From the NCBI GenBank assembly GCA_003615045.1, contig ML014287.1, positions 1 to 38,220 of the forward strand: DNA of 38,220 nt, read 5' to 3'. Below the pieces are notes generated by a model that was not told the origin of the DNA, made no database searches, and saw nothing but the letters and a program-made list of their open reading frames with translations. Source of the stretch: Caulochytrium protostelioides (Eukaryota > Chytridiomycota > Caulochytriomycetes > Caulochytriales > Caulochytriaceae). Below are positions 9,340-20,100 of the stretch, one piece after another. The translations under genes and the position numbers were made by a program. Within the stretch, counting starts at the first letter, position 1. Every line of letters begins with the position of its first letter.

Positions 9340-9580
9340 GCGGACGAACGCAGTCCAGAAACGGAATCATCATTGGCTTCAAAAAGTCTGAATTAGTAGC
9401 AGTCACCCATCCTCATCCCCTGCCTTGCTCCCCTCAGCCTCCTCCACTCTCTCCTACTAGCCTTCCGGTAGAGCCCCAGTGACTTTAGGCTACCTAGCTT
9501 TTTTTACTCGTACTCTTCATACTTCAACGCTTCCACCACAGTCTTTCTCGCTTCTCGCCCCTTCCTGACCCCCTCTCATC

Positions 9581-10225
9581 ATGCGTGTTTCTATTGCCTT
9601 CTTCATCGTCGCCGCCACCGCCGTGATGGCGGATGGTAGCCGCCGTGGCGGCTACGACAACTACGACAGGCCGGCCGTCCCGACGCCCACCCTGAGGGCT
9701 CTGGCGACGCACGTGGCTGCTAAGCCGGGCTATGCGGCTGACGTGCCGGCGCCCGTGAGCACCCCGCACTCCGTCGCCACGCCGGTCCCCGTCAGCACCC
9801 CCGGCACCGTCGCCCACCCGGCGCTGAACCCTCACAGCCAGCCGAAGATCACGACCGTCAAGCCCGCGACGCCGACGCTCCAGGTGCACCCGGTGGCCAC
9901 GCCGTCCTACACGGACAAGAGTCCCGCCACGTACGCCGCGGGCTACCACGAAGAGCACCGCGGCAGCGGCAGCACCTGCGGTAACGGTGACATCCACTGC
10001 TGCGACCAGACCATCGACAACGACTCGTCCGGCGCCGGGCTTTTCGGTAACCTGCTCGGCGGCCTGACCGCCGGTGTCAACTGTGTGCCCATCACCGCCG
10101 CCGTCCTCGGCGTCGCTGGACAGAGCGCGTGCAAGAAGAAGACCCTCTGCTGCTCGGGCGACACCATCCAGCAGGGTCTGATCAACTTTGGCTGCACCAA
10201 CCTCGGCCTCGACATCTTGGGTTAA
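9581..10225 (+). CDS. Class I hydrophobin (hydrophobin 2)
   Basis: Secreted cell-surface hydrophobin of 214 residues. The signal peptide is about 1-17 (MRVSIAFFIV...VMA). Residues ~18-130 are Pro/Thr/Val-rich with loosely repeated PVSTP/PVATP units and no KAPKT repeat. The hydrophobin domain has Cys at 133, 140-141, 168, 184, 190-191 and 205, with the same spacing as hydrophobin 1 and one extra Gly at the end. Two tracts of 75 and 74 nt (10036-10110 and 10133-10206) are identical to hydrophobin 1 even at third codon positions, while the N-terminal arms are unrelated. It is intronless. It is divergently arranged with hydrophobin 1, so co-expression is plausible but not shown. Confidence 0.93.
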   Translation: MRVSIAFFIVAATAVMADGSRRGGYDNYDRPAVPTPTLRALATHVAAKPGYAADVPAPVSTPHSVATPVPVSTPGTVAHPALNPHSQPKITTVKPATPTLQVHPVATPSYTDKSPATYAAGYHEEHRGSGSTCGNGDIHCCDQTIDNDSSGAGLFGNLLGGLTAGVNCVPITAAVLGVAGQSACKKKTLCCSGDTIQQGLINFGCTNLGLDILG

Positions 10226-11486
10226 ATTCCGCGCTCGCCGACCTGATCTCCATCCTCGCTTTTTTCTTCCGAAGTCATTCTCGGGACTTTCCTTCATTTT
10301 TGGTTTCTACTTGCTTATCTTCATTTTGGTGTCTTTTAGGTTAACGGTCGGCGTTGCCGGCAGCACATAGTGGTAGAGGTGAAACGATGTGCTGTCCATG
10401 AGCAAGGAAGGGGCCACTCCTGATCAGCGAGTTTCGACAATCGCGACCGAGCATGTCGCATGGCTCTTGGCTGACATCGACGTCAACATGATGGCGGCCT
10501 ACTCAGCATAGATGAAGTCGAGCCGATGAAGCAACGCAACAAGCATCTGCACAGCCGGGGGGAGGCCGTTTGGGGAACGGCAGGAAGGCTTCCGGCCTTT
10601 CGGACTTCAAGACCCTGTCGACGAGTTCATACCACGGCGTGATCTCGATTTCATGAAGCAGAAGCGCTTTCGTTATATTTGATACTCTGCTCGAACCCTC
10701 CTTAATGCCACATTCTGAAAGGCCCAGCCGTGGCGCCGGCGTTGAATGGCCTGAAGCCCAAGCCAAGGGGTTCTGGTCCGTTGGTCTGGTCGCGACGAGG
10801 CAGGACACCGGCCTGCGCTGTTGACAAACAACTCTCCTCCGCTCCACGATGCCGCTTCATGGTGGACTGGAGAATCCGCCGTATTTGCGGCTACTCAGCC
10901 TGCAGAGGGGTCATGACAGGCAAGGGCCCCGATGCGAGTATCTTTGCTTCGGAGAAAGAGAAATCACCCGCCTCCTGCGTCGGTCCGAGCCTGGGAAGCG
11001 GCTGTTGCGGCGCAGCATCGGCCCCGCTCGCTACAGTGGCTACGATCCGGGGACCTTGTGCGGCGAGTCCGTGCGGCATGATAGGCTGCCAATGCCTGTG
11101 GTGATCGACGCGACACTCGGTAGCGAAATGCCCTGTCACTGGCTGCCACTAAGGGCCATGCCCGGATGCGGAAGCACCCTGAGTCCATAGTTGCTTGGGC
11201 AACGCTACATGGGTATCCGTCGATCCGTCCCATGCATGCGTGGCGCTAGCAGCTTGATGTCAGGTGCACCTCTCACCTCTCACCGATCAGCCGTAGGGTT
11301 CGCTCTCGACCCAGCCGTGCCCTTGTCGTGTCGTCCAGCGTGCTGATCCGCAACACCCTCGCCACCTGACATTCGCCTGTTCTGACCTCAGTTTTCTCGG
11401 AGATTTTTTTTTTTCGGGGCAGGGATGCGCGCATCTTGAGTCGCCCATGCGCAGCCGATGCTGACCACGCCACCGTTATCCTGCCC
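10226..11486. other. Intergenic: hydrophobin 2 to bHLH gene
   Basis: About 1.26 kb. Overlapping open frames on both strands at 10500-11230 were examined. The longest on the minus strand (10503-10847) starts at GTG, and none shows a domain or signal peptide. It contains a T-rich stretch (11404-11414) just before the bHLH gene. No feature is supported. Confidence 0.5.
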
Positions 11487-12311
11487 ATGATTTGTGCGGA
11501 CACCAAGGTGCTTGACGTGACCATAACGCCGACGATGCTACATCGCTCGACGGCTGGACCGCCGTCGCCGGCGCCGTCGTCGTTATTATCTACTGGCCCT
11601 GGCGCCGCCGCGACGTCCGCCATCGGCGCCAAGGGTCCCAGCCGTTCCCGCGTGGCCTCTGGCGTCTCGACAGTGGGCTCGTCGGGCTCGTCGCCCCATT
11701 TTCACGATGCGGGCAGCGCCCCAGCGTCCACGTCGGCGTCCACGTCGGCCGCGGGCAAGCCGCTGCTCACCGAGAGCGAGAAGCGGTCGAACCACATCCA
11801 GAGCGAGCAGCGCCGCCGCGCCTCAATCCGGGACGGGTTCGCGCAGCTCGTGTCGCTGATCCCCGCGTGTCAGCCGCCTCCCGACGGCACCGTGGGCCCC
11901 ACCAGCGGCGGCGCCGCCGTCATGCGCAGCGAGGCTGTCGTACTCCAAGAAGCCGTTCGGTACATTGAGCAGCTACTCTCGGACCGCACGCAGCTCATAG
12001 CCCGCGTCGAAGGCCTCAAGCGACGGACCGGAGACTCGAGCCGGCCGGTCCACGATCTGCCAGGATACCCGCACGGCACGCTGCCGGACTTCCATGCCAT
12101 GCACCCGGGGCCGGGCATGAGCGCCGTCCACGGCGAGGCGGCCGGTGCTGCCGCAGGGCAACATCGGCCCGCCGCCCTCGGCCATCCGATGTCCCCGTAT
12201 GCGCCGGCCGCTGAGCGGGAGCTGCACGGACCCTTTCATGCGCCGTCGACTGGACTGATGGCGATGCCGAGCGCCCAGAGCGCGCGACACGTGGCGCCGG
12301 CGCCGCCTTGA
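11487..12311 (+). CDS. bHLH transcription factor, Mlx/Ino4-like
   Basis: Predicted DNA-binding regulator of 274 residues from the ATG at 11487 (a second ATG at 11535 would give 258). The open frame extends upstream only through a TTG. Residues 1-90 are Ser/Ala/Pro-rich. A bHLH domain follows: basic region EKRSNHIQSEQRRR with His103, Glu107 and Arg111, the His-Glu-Arg set of class B factors that read CACGTG; helix 1 through SLIPACQ; a long loop (about 126-147); helix 2 with SEAVVLQEAVRYIEQLL, running into a short coiled coil. The pattern is closest to Mlx/TCFL4 and yeast Ino4-like proteins, which usually heterodimerise. The C-terminal ~90 residues are His/Pro/Gly/Met-rich and unrecognised. Target genes unknown. 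Confidence 0.85.
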   Translation: MICADTKVLDVTITPTMLHRSTAGPPSPAPSSLLSTGPGAAATSAIGAKGPSRSRVASGVSTVGSSGSSPHFHDAGSAPASTSASTSAAGKPLLTESEKRSNHIQSEQRRRASIRDGFAQLVSLIPACQPPPDGTVGPTSGGAAVMRSEAVVLQEAVRYIEQLLSDRTQLIARVEGLKRRTGDSSRPVHDLPGYPHGTLPDFHAMHPGPGMSAVHGEAAGAAAGQHRPAALGHPMSPYAPAAERELHGPFHAPSTGLMAMPSAQSARHVAPAPP

Positions 12312-13189
12312 TTGCATTGGCAACGCACACGGTGCACCTTTCAGGACCGCGCGGGGGCAGCCGGCGAGTCACGGAGCCACGGCATGTGTAAATGACGGTT
12401 GTCCATGCACAGTCTCGTCCTTTGCTGGATGGGACAATGGGCCGATGCGTTGAGCCAGATGGCGCGCCTTGTCGGGTTGCCTGCTAAACCTTCTCACAGC
12501 ACCGCATGGTATGACATGCGGCTCATGAAGCCGAAACTTTTTGTGCCACCCCTTGACCACAAGTCTGTATGAGAACAGGTGAGCCGAGGCCGCTTTTTTT
12601 GACCCCGACACCACCATTGTTGGTGTTCAAGTGCTCCAAGTCTGATGCGGCGACATATTGCAATGAGTGTTTTTAGTAGTCATTGGTGGACATGCGGCCT
12701 GCGTACGCCAATGTCAGCCGCCCAGCTTCTTTGATGGAGCTGCAGACGCATCCATCTGACCTTTCGCGTCGAAGGTTCCCTCGGCTCATGCCTTGCATGA
12801 TCGATGCTCCCGTATGTCACGAGCTAGAGCAGCTTCATGCGTATTGACATCGCTCGTTTTGGTTGCACGTGTCGCCTCTGAGACCCTCTGGGCCTGGCTC
12901 ATGGTCACCGCTTCGGCGCGTGTTACACGATGGATGTGCCGTGGTACGCACGATCGCCGTGGGACGCTCACCGTTTTCGCCGACGCCGCATTCATCGAAG
13001 CTTATGCATCCCCGCTCTGTGTGAAGCGCTGTGTTTCAAGATGCGACAGCCCTGCTGATGATATAAACAATAAATAAAAAGGATTCGCCTCTTCTTTGCC
13101 GCGTCTATGATCGGCACATCCATGTGATGACCGAATCGACCCACCAAGACTGGCTTCACAAAGCCAGATCCGATGATCGGGGGGGCCGG
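12312..13189. other. Intergenic: bHLH gene and SLT11 3' flanks
   Basis: About 0.88 kb between convergent genes. Short open frames here begin at non-ATG codons and show no domain. An AT-rich patch (13057-13080) near the SLT11 stop may serve 3'-end formation. Confidence 0.5.
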
Positions 13190-14254
13190 TCACGACGAAG
13201 GCGAGCTGGCCGGCGCGCCGGCCGACGCGGAGGGCGCCGCGCCGCGCCGCGCGTGATGCGACGGCGGCGCTTTGGGCGCTGAACCCAGCGCCGCGTGGTC
13301 CTGCGACGGATACGCCACCGGCTCGGTGGCCACCAGCGGCTTCTTGTCGCGCGAGGCGGCCGCCAGCTCGGCCACCGTCATCTTCTTGGGCACGGCCACG
13401 GGCGTGCCCGCGAGGCCCACGGCGCCGGCGGCGCCCCCCTCGGTTGTGATCGCCGGCCGCGGCCCCTTGGCCCCCGGGTCCCGATTCGACACCGTGACGC
13501 GGAGGGGTTTGCCATTCAGCGTGATGCGGGCGCTGTGGCGCGCGGCGACGCGGGCCGAGAGCGGCCGGGCGAAGGTGACGAGGGCGCAGCGCGCCGCAGG
13601 GAGGTGTTTGATGGCGGCGATCTCGCCGTAGGCGTAGAAATGGTCTTTGAGCATGTGAGCCGTGATGCTCTTGTCGATGCCGTGGACAAAGAGCGTCGCG
13701 CTTTCGGCGGTGGGGCTGGCACCCCCGGCCCCGGCGGCTCCCGCGGGCCCACGCCGCGTGGCCGTGTGGCGCACGGGACCCGCGGCGGACCGGGCGCCGG
13801 GGCCACCGCCCATCGTCTTGTGATGACGCTCGACGGCGGCGGCCGCGGCGTCTGTATAGTCGACGAGCTTGGCGGTGGGATCCGCCTTGAGCTTGTCTTC
13901 GACGCGCGCGATGAAGTGGTCGGTGGCGTGTGCCGAGCTCGGCATGACGGTGCGGCCGACCTGGGCGTCCTTGTTGAGCACACGGTCACGGATCGCGACC
14001 GGGAGATGGAACTCCAGGTCCAGCACGCAGCACTGGCAGACATTCTGGATTTTGGCGCAGGTCTGGCAGATCTCGGTGCGCTTACTGCGCTGCGCATTGC
14101 TGGGCGTCCATCGGAACACAGTGAACACGCGCTGGCATGTGCGGCACTCGCTCGAATGGGGCTGCGTGATCATGCGCACGTATGCATTGGGACCCAAACA
14201 CGATTCGCAGAGAATCGGAAACTCCGCTTCTGGCGTGTCCTCGCTGTGTCGCAT
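13190..14254 (-). CDS. SLT11: Pre-mRNA splicing factor SLT11/ECM2 (RBM22 family)
   Basis: Spliceosome component of the NineTeen-related complex that contacts U6 and the U2/U6 catalytic core. It has 354 residues, starting at the ATG of MRHSEDT; the upstream frame begins only at TTG. The N-terminus matches the family: FPILCESCLG, then Cys pairs at 16/19, 37/40, 63/66 and 73/76 (with Cys75), with FTVFRW between, forming the N-terminal zinc-binding module. Residues ~186-255 form an RRM (ATLFVHGI, ALVTFA). Between these modules the family member RBM22 carries a CCCH zinc finger; here that stretch (~100-185) is Ala/Gly/Pro-rich with no such Cys/His set. The C-terminus (260-354) is Ala/Pro/Ser-rich. 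The CET1 and CMK introns fit with a working spliceosome. Confidence 0.92.
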   Translation of the reverse strand: MRHSEDTPEAEFPILCESCLGPNAYVRMITQPHSSECRTCQRVFTVFRWTPSNAQRSKRTEICQTCAKIQNVCQCCVLDLEFHLPVAIRDRVLNKDAQVGRTVMPSSAHATDHFIARVEDKLKADPTAKLVDYTDAAAAAVERHHKTMGGGPGARSAAGPVRHTATRRGPAGAAGAGGASPTAESATLFVHGIDKSITAHMLKDHFYAYGEIAAIKHLPAARCALVTFARPLSARVAARHSARITLNGKPLRVTVSNRDPGAKGPRPAITTEGGAAGAVGLAGTPVAVPKKMTVAELAAASRDKKPLVATEPVAYPSQDHAALGSAPKAPPSHHARRGAAPSASAGAPASSPSS

Positions 14255-15336
14255 ATGGTCCAACAGCAGGATGGAGTAAAACAAAAAAGAGACATGGGAT
14301 GACGATGTGAGTGCGCGTCGTTTTCAGGAAGAGGTGAAGGCGTGGCCTTCTTTGGCAAGCAACCACGGCAGCGGGGTCGATGGCGGCGGATCGGCGCGTT
14401 ACTTACGACATGGTGGTGCTATCGGCCGCAGGGGTTCGGTGGCGGTCGGTCGACGGATATCGGCAATCGGAACAAGCAGCTGAAGGCGTCAATCACGACG
14501 CTTCGAACGCCACGATTCAAGGTCCGGACGCGTTGCTGCTGCGAGGCCCGCAGTCGGACTCGGGTCGGCTCCAATAGGACAATGAGGGATGCGGGGGTCT
14601 AGCTGAAGGCGCGATGCCGTGTCTCCGGGATCGCCGAGTATGCGGTGGAATTGAGCCTGTGAAGGAGACTCGAGGCCACGTGGCATACTCGTACTCGACC
14701 ATGTGGTGGACCCACGCGTGCCGATCCTGCATAGCCTTCTTTTCTCTGTGGGCGAGTCCGTCGGCCGGTCCTGCTGAGCGGTCTCGTGCATCAACGCACA
14801 CCCCTGCTTCAGCCGCCGCTCTCCTCGGTGGTGGCGGCGTCACAGCCCGCGCCCTCGCCGAGCGGCAGGTGGCCGCAGGAGTCGGTTTGCTCCGGTGTGG
14901 CGGAGTCGACTCCGAGAGAAGGAGTCGGAAAGACCCGGCGCCGAGCGCCACCGAGAGTGTGGCGTAGCGGCTTGTCGGAGCTGGGCCTGCGCCGCCAGGG
15001 GGCCATCACGGCTCGCTTTTGCCAGGGGTCTCACCATGTCCACGTCGCCGTTCCGAACCCCCGATCGCATCGACATCACGTCCCCTCGACGAGACGGGAT
15101 CGACACCGAGTTCCCGTAGGAACCACGAAATGACGTCAACTCACAGGAGACTCGAATGCACGCTTCGTGCTCGTTCACGATCGACCATCCCGCTGCTGCT
15201 AACCTTCCTTGAGGGGTTTCCTTTTCCCAGAATCCGCACGTTCACTGGAGACCGATTGATTCGCGGTTGATCGCTAGCACGCCTGGCCGATCTCCGCTCT
15301 TTTCTCTACGAATCTCTCCTCATACCCGTGGTCAGA
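14255..15336. other. Divergent intergenic region SLT11 / NBP35
   Basis: About 1.08 kb upstream of both genes. No gene is supported; frames on both strands are open because of GC content. A CACGTG core (14677-14682) and several CT-rich runs are present, but no TATA box is clear. Confidence 0.5.
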
Positions 15337-16407
15337 ATGACGCTGGAAACGGCGCCGGAAACGGCCCGATCGGCCGTCGCCACCGAGGGTGTCGCCGCGG
15401 AAACTCCGACACCCAGCGTCCCCGCCGACGCGAACGCCCACTGCCCTGGCGTCGGGTCCGAAGGCGCGGGCCAGGCCGACGCATGCGCCGGATGCCCGAA
15501 CCAAACCTTCTGCAAGACCGGCCAGGCCAGCAAAATCATCGACCCGGCGCCGGCCGAGATCGCCGAGCGTCTGCGCGACAGCATCGGGTCGACGTACCTC
15601 GTGCTCTCGGGCAAAGGCGGCGTCGGGAAGAGTACCTTCACGAGCCAGCTGGCGTGGGCGCTGAGCGACAGCGAGAAGCCCGAAGCTGTGCTGGCCGCGA
15701 ACCCCGACATGGAGGCTGAGACCACGGTGGCCGTGCTGGACGTCGACATCTGCGGCCCCTCGCAGCCGCGGATGCTCGGCTGCGAGGGCGAGCAGGTCCA
15801 CCAGAGCCAGTCCGGGTGGTCGCCCGTCTATGTCTCGGACACGCTGTGTGTCATGTCGGTCGGCTTCATGCTGCCGCGCAACGACGAAGCCGTGATCTGG
15901 CGCGGCCCCCGCAAAAACGGCCTGATCAAACAGTTCCTCCGCGACGTCGCCTGGGGGCCCCAGGACTTCCTGCTGGTGGACACGCCGCCCGGCACGAGCG
16001 ACGAGCACCTGAGCCTCCTCACGTATTTGAAGCAGGCTGGCATCGACGGCGCCATCGTGCTGACCACGCCGCAGGATGTCGCGTGCCAAGACGTGCGCCG
16101 CATCCTCACGTTCTGCCGCAAAGTCGGCGTGCCCATTGTCGGAATCGTTGAGAACATGTCGACCTTCGTCTGCCCTTCCTGCCACCAGTCGTCCGTCATC
16201 TTCCCGCCCACCAGCGGCGGCGGCGCCGCGCTCGCGGCCGAGTTTGGCGTGCCCCTGCTCGGCCAGATCCCGCTCGACCCCCGCATCGGCAAGGCCTGCG
16301 ACTTTGGTCACTCCTTTTTGGAGGAGCACCCGGAAAGCCCGGCGGCCGAGGCGTATCGCTCGATCGTGGCCAAGATTCAGGAGATCGCCGCCCAAAAGGC
16401 GACATGA
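15337..16407 (+). CDS. NBP35: Cytosolic Fe-S cluster assembly scaffold NBP35 (NUBP1)
   Basis: P-loop ATPase of the cytosolic iron-sulfur assembly pathway; with Cfd1 it builds [4Fe-4S] clusters for nuclear and cytosolic proteins. It has 356 residues from the ATG at 15337 (the frame opens earlier at GTG). The N-terminal ferredoxin-like motif is C-X13-C-X2-C-X5-C at Cys36, 50, 53 and 59, which distinguishes NBP35 from CFD1. The deviant Walker A is SGKGGVGKS (91-99); [11 protein letters not shown] and [10 protein letters not shown] follow. The bridging-cluster motif CPSC is at Cys279/Cys282. Compared with usual family members there is a ~15-residue Glu/Ala-rich insertion between Walker A and the DVDICGPS strand. 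RNA-independent neighbours; no operon logic. All key residues are intact. Confidence 0.97.
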   Translation: MTLETAPETARSAVATEGVAAETPTPSVPADANAHCPGVGSEGAGQADACAGCPNQTFCKTGQASKIIDPAPAEIAERLRDSIGSTYLVLSGKGGVGKSTFTSQLAWALSDSEKPEAVLAANPDMEAETTVAVLDVDICGPSQPRMLGCEGEQVHQSQSGWSPVYVSDTLCVMSVGFMLPRNDEAVIWRGPRKNGLIKQFLRDVAWGPQDFLLVDTPPGTSDEHLSLLTYLKQAGIDGAIVLTTPQDVACQDVRRILTFCRKVGVPIVGIVENMSTFVCPSCHQSSVIFPPTSGGGAALAAEFGVPLLGQIPLDPRIGKACDFGHSFLEEHPESPAAEAYRSIVAKIQEIAAQKAT

Positions 16408-17180
16408 GCCATCACGAACGACGGGCCGCGTCGTGCGGACGATGACGTGTCGGAGCATGTGCCCCTGCGCAAGCGCATGGGCCATGCACCGTCGACCGGC
16501 GCCACCTGGCCGCATAACGACGTCGGCACAGTCCGCGTTACATCAGCGGTGTTGGGTGCCCCTGACTGGAAACCGCCGCCCGCCCAGGACGGTCATCTAG
16601 ACCGCGTCACGCGGATGTCTGTTTTGGGGCACTGAGGCATGGCATCAAGCCTCGAAGCTGATGGACGCCATCGGCTTCTCCCGATGCTCGGGTCACGCAC
16701 CTCTGCGTTGTTGAACCGACCGAGGCAAGACGGATGCCTGGGCGCGGTCTGTCACGCAAACTGGACTCGCCGTGATTTCGTCCGGCCGTGAACGGCAGTA
16801 TACTGATACCATGCCGCTGCAGCCGTCGCCACCGCCAACGGCCATCGCCCTAGGTCCCCATGTCTCTCGTCAGGAGAGACTCCCCTCGCATCTGATACGC
16901 CACCGCCGGTTCTCTTTGATGGCCATCTTTTCTCATCAACGAACCCGTGGCGACCGCCCCCGTGCTGTGGATCTCCCTTCTCCTGAACCATTGATTCGTC
17001 GCCACGGACAGGGCTCAAAACGAACGATGAGTCCGTTGAGCGCGACAAGGGCGCCAAAGCCATTATACGATGTATATATATGGAAGGATGGATGGATGGA
17101 TGGATAGACCGTTGATGACAGCATTTTCGTATGCCTCGTGATTTTGCACTGCGGATCAAGCGCAAGCACCCATCGACTGA
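16408..17180. other. Intergenic between convergent NBP35 and RAD16
   Basis: About 0.77 kb of 3' flanks. It contains a short GGAT microsatellite (17091-17106) preceded by TATATATA (17071-17082). A minus-strand open frame at 16752-17165 shows no domain. Nothing else is supported. Confidence 0.5.
17091..17106. repeat. (GGAT)n microsatellite
   Basis: Four or so tandem GGAT units lie between the ends of NBP35 and RAD16, next to a TATATATA tract. Simple-sequence DNA with no visible function. Confidence 0.8.
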
Positions 17181-20100
17181 CTAACTCTGGAAGAGGAACT
17201 CCATCTCCTGGCGCGTGATGCGCGACAAGGACTCCAGATCCTGGCCGATCGTGGAGTCAAAGAGGAGTTTCTTTTTGCCCTGCAGCTCGAGGATCCGGCT
17301 CTCGATCGAGTTGGCGATAATGAGCCGCGTGATCGTGATGGGCCGGTGCTGCCCGAGCCGGTGGATGCGGTCGAAGGCCTGGTCCTCCACCGCGGGATTA
17401 AACCACGGATCCAGGACGAACACGCGCGACGCTTCAGTCAGGTTGAGCGCGACACCGCCGGCCTTCAGCGAGACGAGGAAAACCGTCACGGTGGGGTCCG
17501 TCATGAACGTGTTGATGGTGTCCGCTCGCTGCTGGGGCGACATGCAACCGTCGAGGCGGACCACGTTGAATCCCGCGCGCGCGAGTCGCCACTGCACAAG
17601 TTCGAGGAACGAGATGAACTGGCTGAAGACGATACTCTTCGCGGTCGAGTCGTCGCGCTGCAGCTTGTCGAGCTCTTCCACCAGGGCCTCGATCTTCGTC
17701 GACGAGCGCCACGTGCGCATGTTGATGTGGGACACAATCGAGGGACGGTAGCCGCTGACGTTTTGGCCCTTGGCGTTCTTTTCGTTGCTGTAAACAAACT
17801 TGGGGGCCGTCAGATCGATCCGCAGCACGCGGAAACAGCTCGGGCACTTGGCTTCTTGGCCCGCGGGGCAGCCGCCGATGTACTCTTGGGCGCAAACGCG
17901 GCAGTAGGTATGCTTGCAGTTGCTCAAAATCGCGTCTTCGGCCGGCTCGTAGCAGATCGCGCAGACCACGGTATGCTCGCCGGTATCCTTCTGTGTCAAG
18001 CGCTTCGCTTGGGCGACCACCAGATCCGGGTGGTTCGCCGCAAGCCGCATGCGCGAAATGAGCGAGAAGATGGACGCATACTGGCTGAGCACGGTGTCCT
18101 GGGTCACATAGGTCTGGTACTGGCGCTGAATGTCCGAGTACAAGCTACGATATAGTTCTTCCTCCTGGACGGAGAACACATCGTAACGCGTCCGCACGAC
18201 TCGGGGCGGAAGCCCGAGCTCCTCCACCAAGTTGTTCTTGGTGCGACGCAGCATCATGTGGTCAAGTAGCTTGCCGAGCTTATTAAATGCCACCAAGCCG
18301 GGGCCCTGCGAGCCGAAAGAGGTGATGGGTTTCAAAATCTCAAAGTTCCACCAGCATAGGTGCGTCATGTAGCGGTGACCGCACTCATCGCAATGAAGCC
18401 GACTTTTCAGGAAGGGCCAGTGCGGCGATGTGCACGGGCACACTCGGCAAAAGTAGTAGCTGAAGGGCGTCACGTGGAGAAATCGAATCAATGAGTACAG
18501 CTCGCCGACGCGGTTCTGCAAGGGGGTGCCCGTCATGGCCCACGCGCTGCGTCGCGTGAGACCAAAGGTGGCGCGGGCCGTCTGGCTCGATCGGTCTTTG
18601 ATGCAGTGCGCCTCGTCCAGAACGACACGGTCCCAATTGATGGCATGCAGTGCCGAGTCTTCATACACATGGCCGGATTTCAGGCTGCGGCCCAGGTTCT
18701 CGCTGCGCCACGAGTACTCGAGAATGGCATAGGTGGTCAGCACAATATCGTACTTTTCCAGTTCGTCCGGATCCCTCGAGCGGCTCGTGCCGTGGTACAG
18801 CAGGATCTTCCATGGCGAAGTGCATCGCTTCTGCAGTTCGTCTTGCCATTGCATCAGCGCCACTGCGGGCACGACGATGAGCGTCTTGTGCGACCCGGGC
18901 GGCTTCTCGGGATCATACGTACTCAGGAGCAGCGCGATCATCTGTATCGTTTTGCCCATGCCCATCTCGTCCGCCAGGATGCCGCCGCTAAAGCGGCCCT
19001 TTTCTTGCTTCTTGAGCCAAGTGACGCCGCGGCGCTGGAACGGCAACAGCGTCACCGAGAGCGTCGGCGGCTGCGGCGCCATCTCGAGCTGGTTGACGGG
19101 GGTGACGGGGTCCTTGTCCAGATCACTCCAGATGGTCTCGAGATCTGGGTGGCGCAGCTTCAGCAGCCTGTCGTTGCGCTCGCGTAACTTGAGAAGCCGT
19201 TCCATCTCCTGTGCGGCCACCTCCTCCGCCGTGGGTGGCGGGTGTCGCCTGGGCACGACCGCCGCGGTCGCGCCTTGCACCACCGAGCCCGGCGCCGCCG
19301 TGGACGGCGACTGGTCGAACGCCGCATCCGCGTCGTCGGCCGACGACTCGGCGTCCGAGGCCGCCGCGGAGCCGGACGACGCAAAGTCGGAATCGTCGGT
19401 ATCGGAGTCCACGTCCGTCACCGGCGTCGACGGGCCCGTGATATCGACATCGCTCGCGTCTGCGTCACCGGCGGCCGGCGCCGGTGTGCGCGTGCTTCGT
19501 CGCCGCGGGCGGCTCGTGGTCGCCGGGGTGGCGGCGCTGGCAGTGGCGGCGGCGGCAGCGCCGCGGCCACGGCCACGGCCACGGCCACGGCCACGGCCAC
19601 GGCCACGTGATGCGACTGCGCGCGGTGACGGCGCCGACGATGCTGCTGACGATGCGGACGGCGACGGTGGCGGCGACGGTGCCACGTCGGCCGTGTCGGC
19701 CGCGTCGGCGGACGCGGCGGCCGCGGTGCGCGTCGCGCGGGCAGCGACGCGGCCCTGCGCGCGGCGGGCGGCGGCCGTGCGCGGCGCGGTCGAGGGCCCT
19801 GAGGCGCGCGACGAGCGCGCCGACACGGACGATCCGGAGGCCGCTGTCATCGGCGACGCGGCGGCGGCCGTGCGGGCGCGCGTGGAGCGCCGCACGGTGG
19901 CGGTCGAGGACGTTGACGCGGACGCCGACGCCGACGCGAGCGGCGACAGCGCCTCGGGCTCGGACTTGAAGGCCGTGTCGGTCGCCGCGGCGCGCGGCGG
20001 ACGGCCGACGCGGCGGGCTGCCGGCGGCGGGGTGCCGCCCACCGCGGGGCCGTCGATCTCGAACGCCGTGTCGGCGGCGCTCGACGGCGACGGCGATATG

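Larger units (their letters stand above)
7832..9580. other. Shared upstream region of the divergent hydrophobin genes
   Basis: About 1.75 kb separates the two hydrophobin ATGs. No gene is supported; open frames on both strands look random. It holds TATA-like boxes at similar distances from each ATG, a perfect 15-bp hairpin at 8248-8280, other stems to 8590, and a pyrimidine-rich leader at 9405-9470 before hydrophobin 2, as in many strongly expressed fungal genes. Confidence 0.55.

Noticed and set aside
10503-10847. 114-codon minus-strand frame downstream of hydrophobin 2
   Set aside because: Starts at GTG; an apparently folded stretch near ITKALLLHEIEITPWYELVD matches nothing I know. Overlapping frames are also open.
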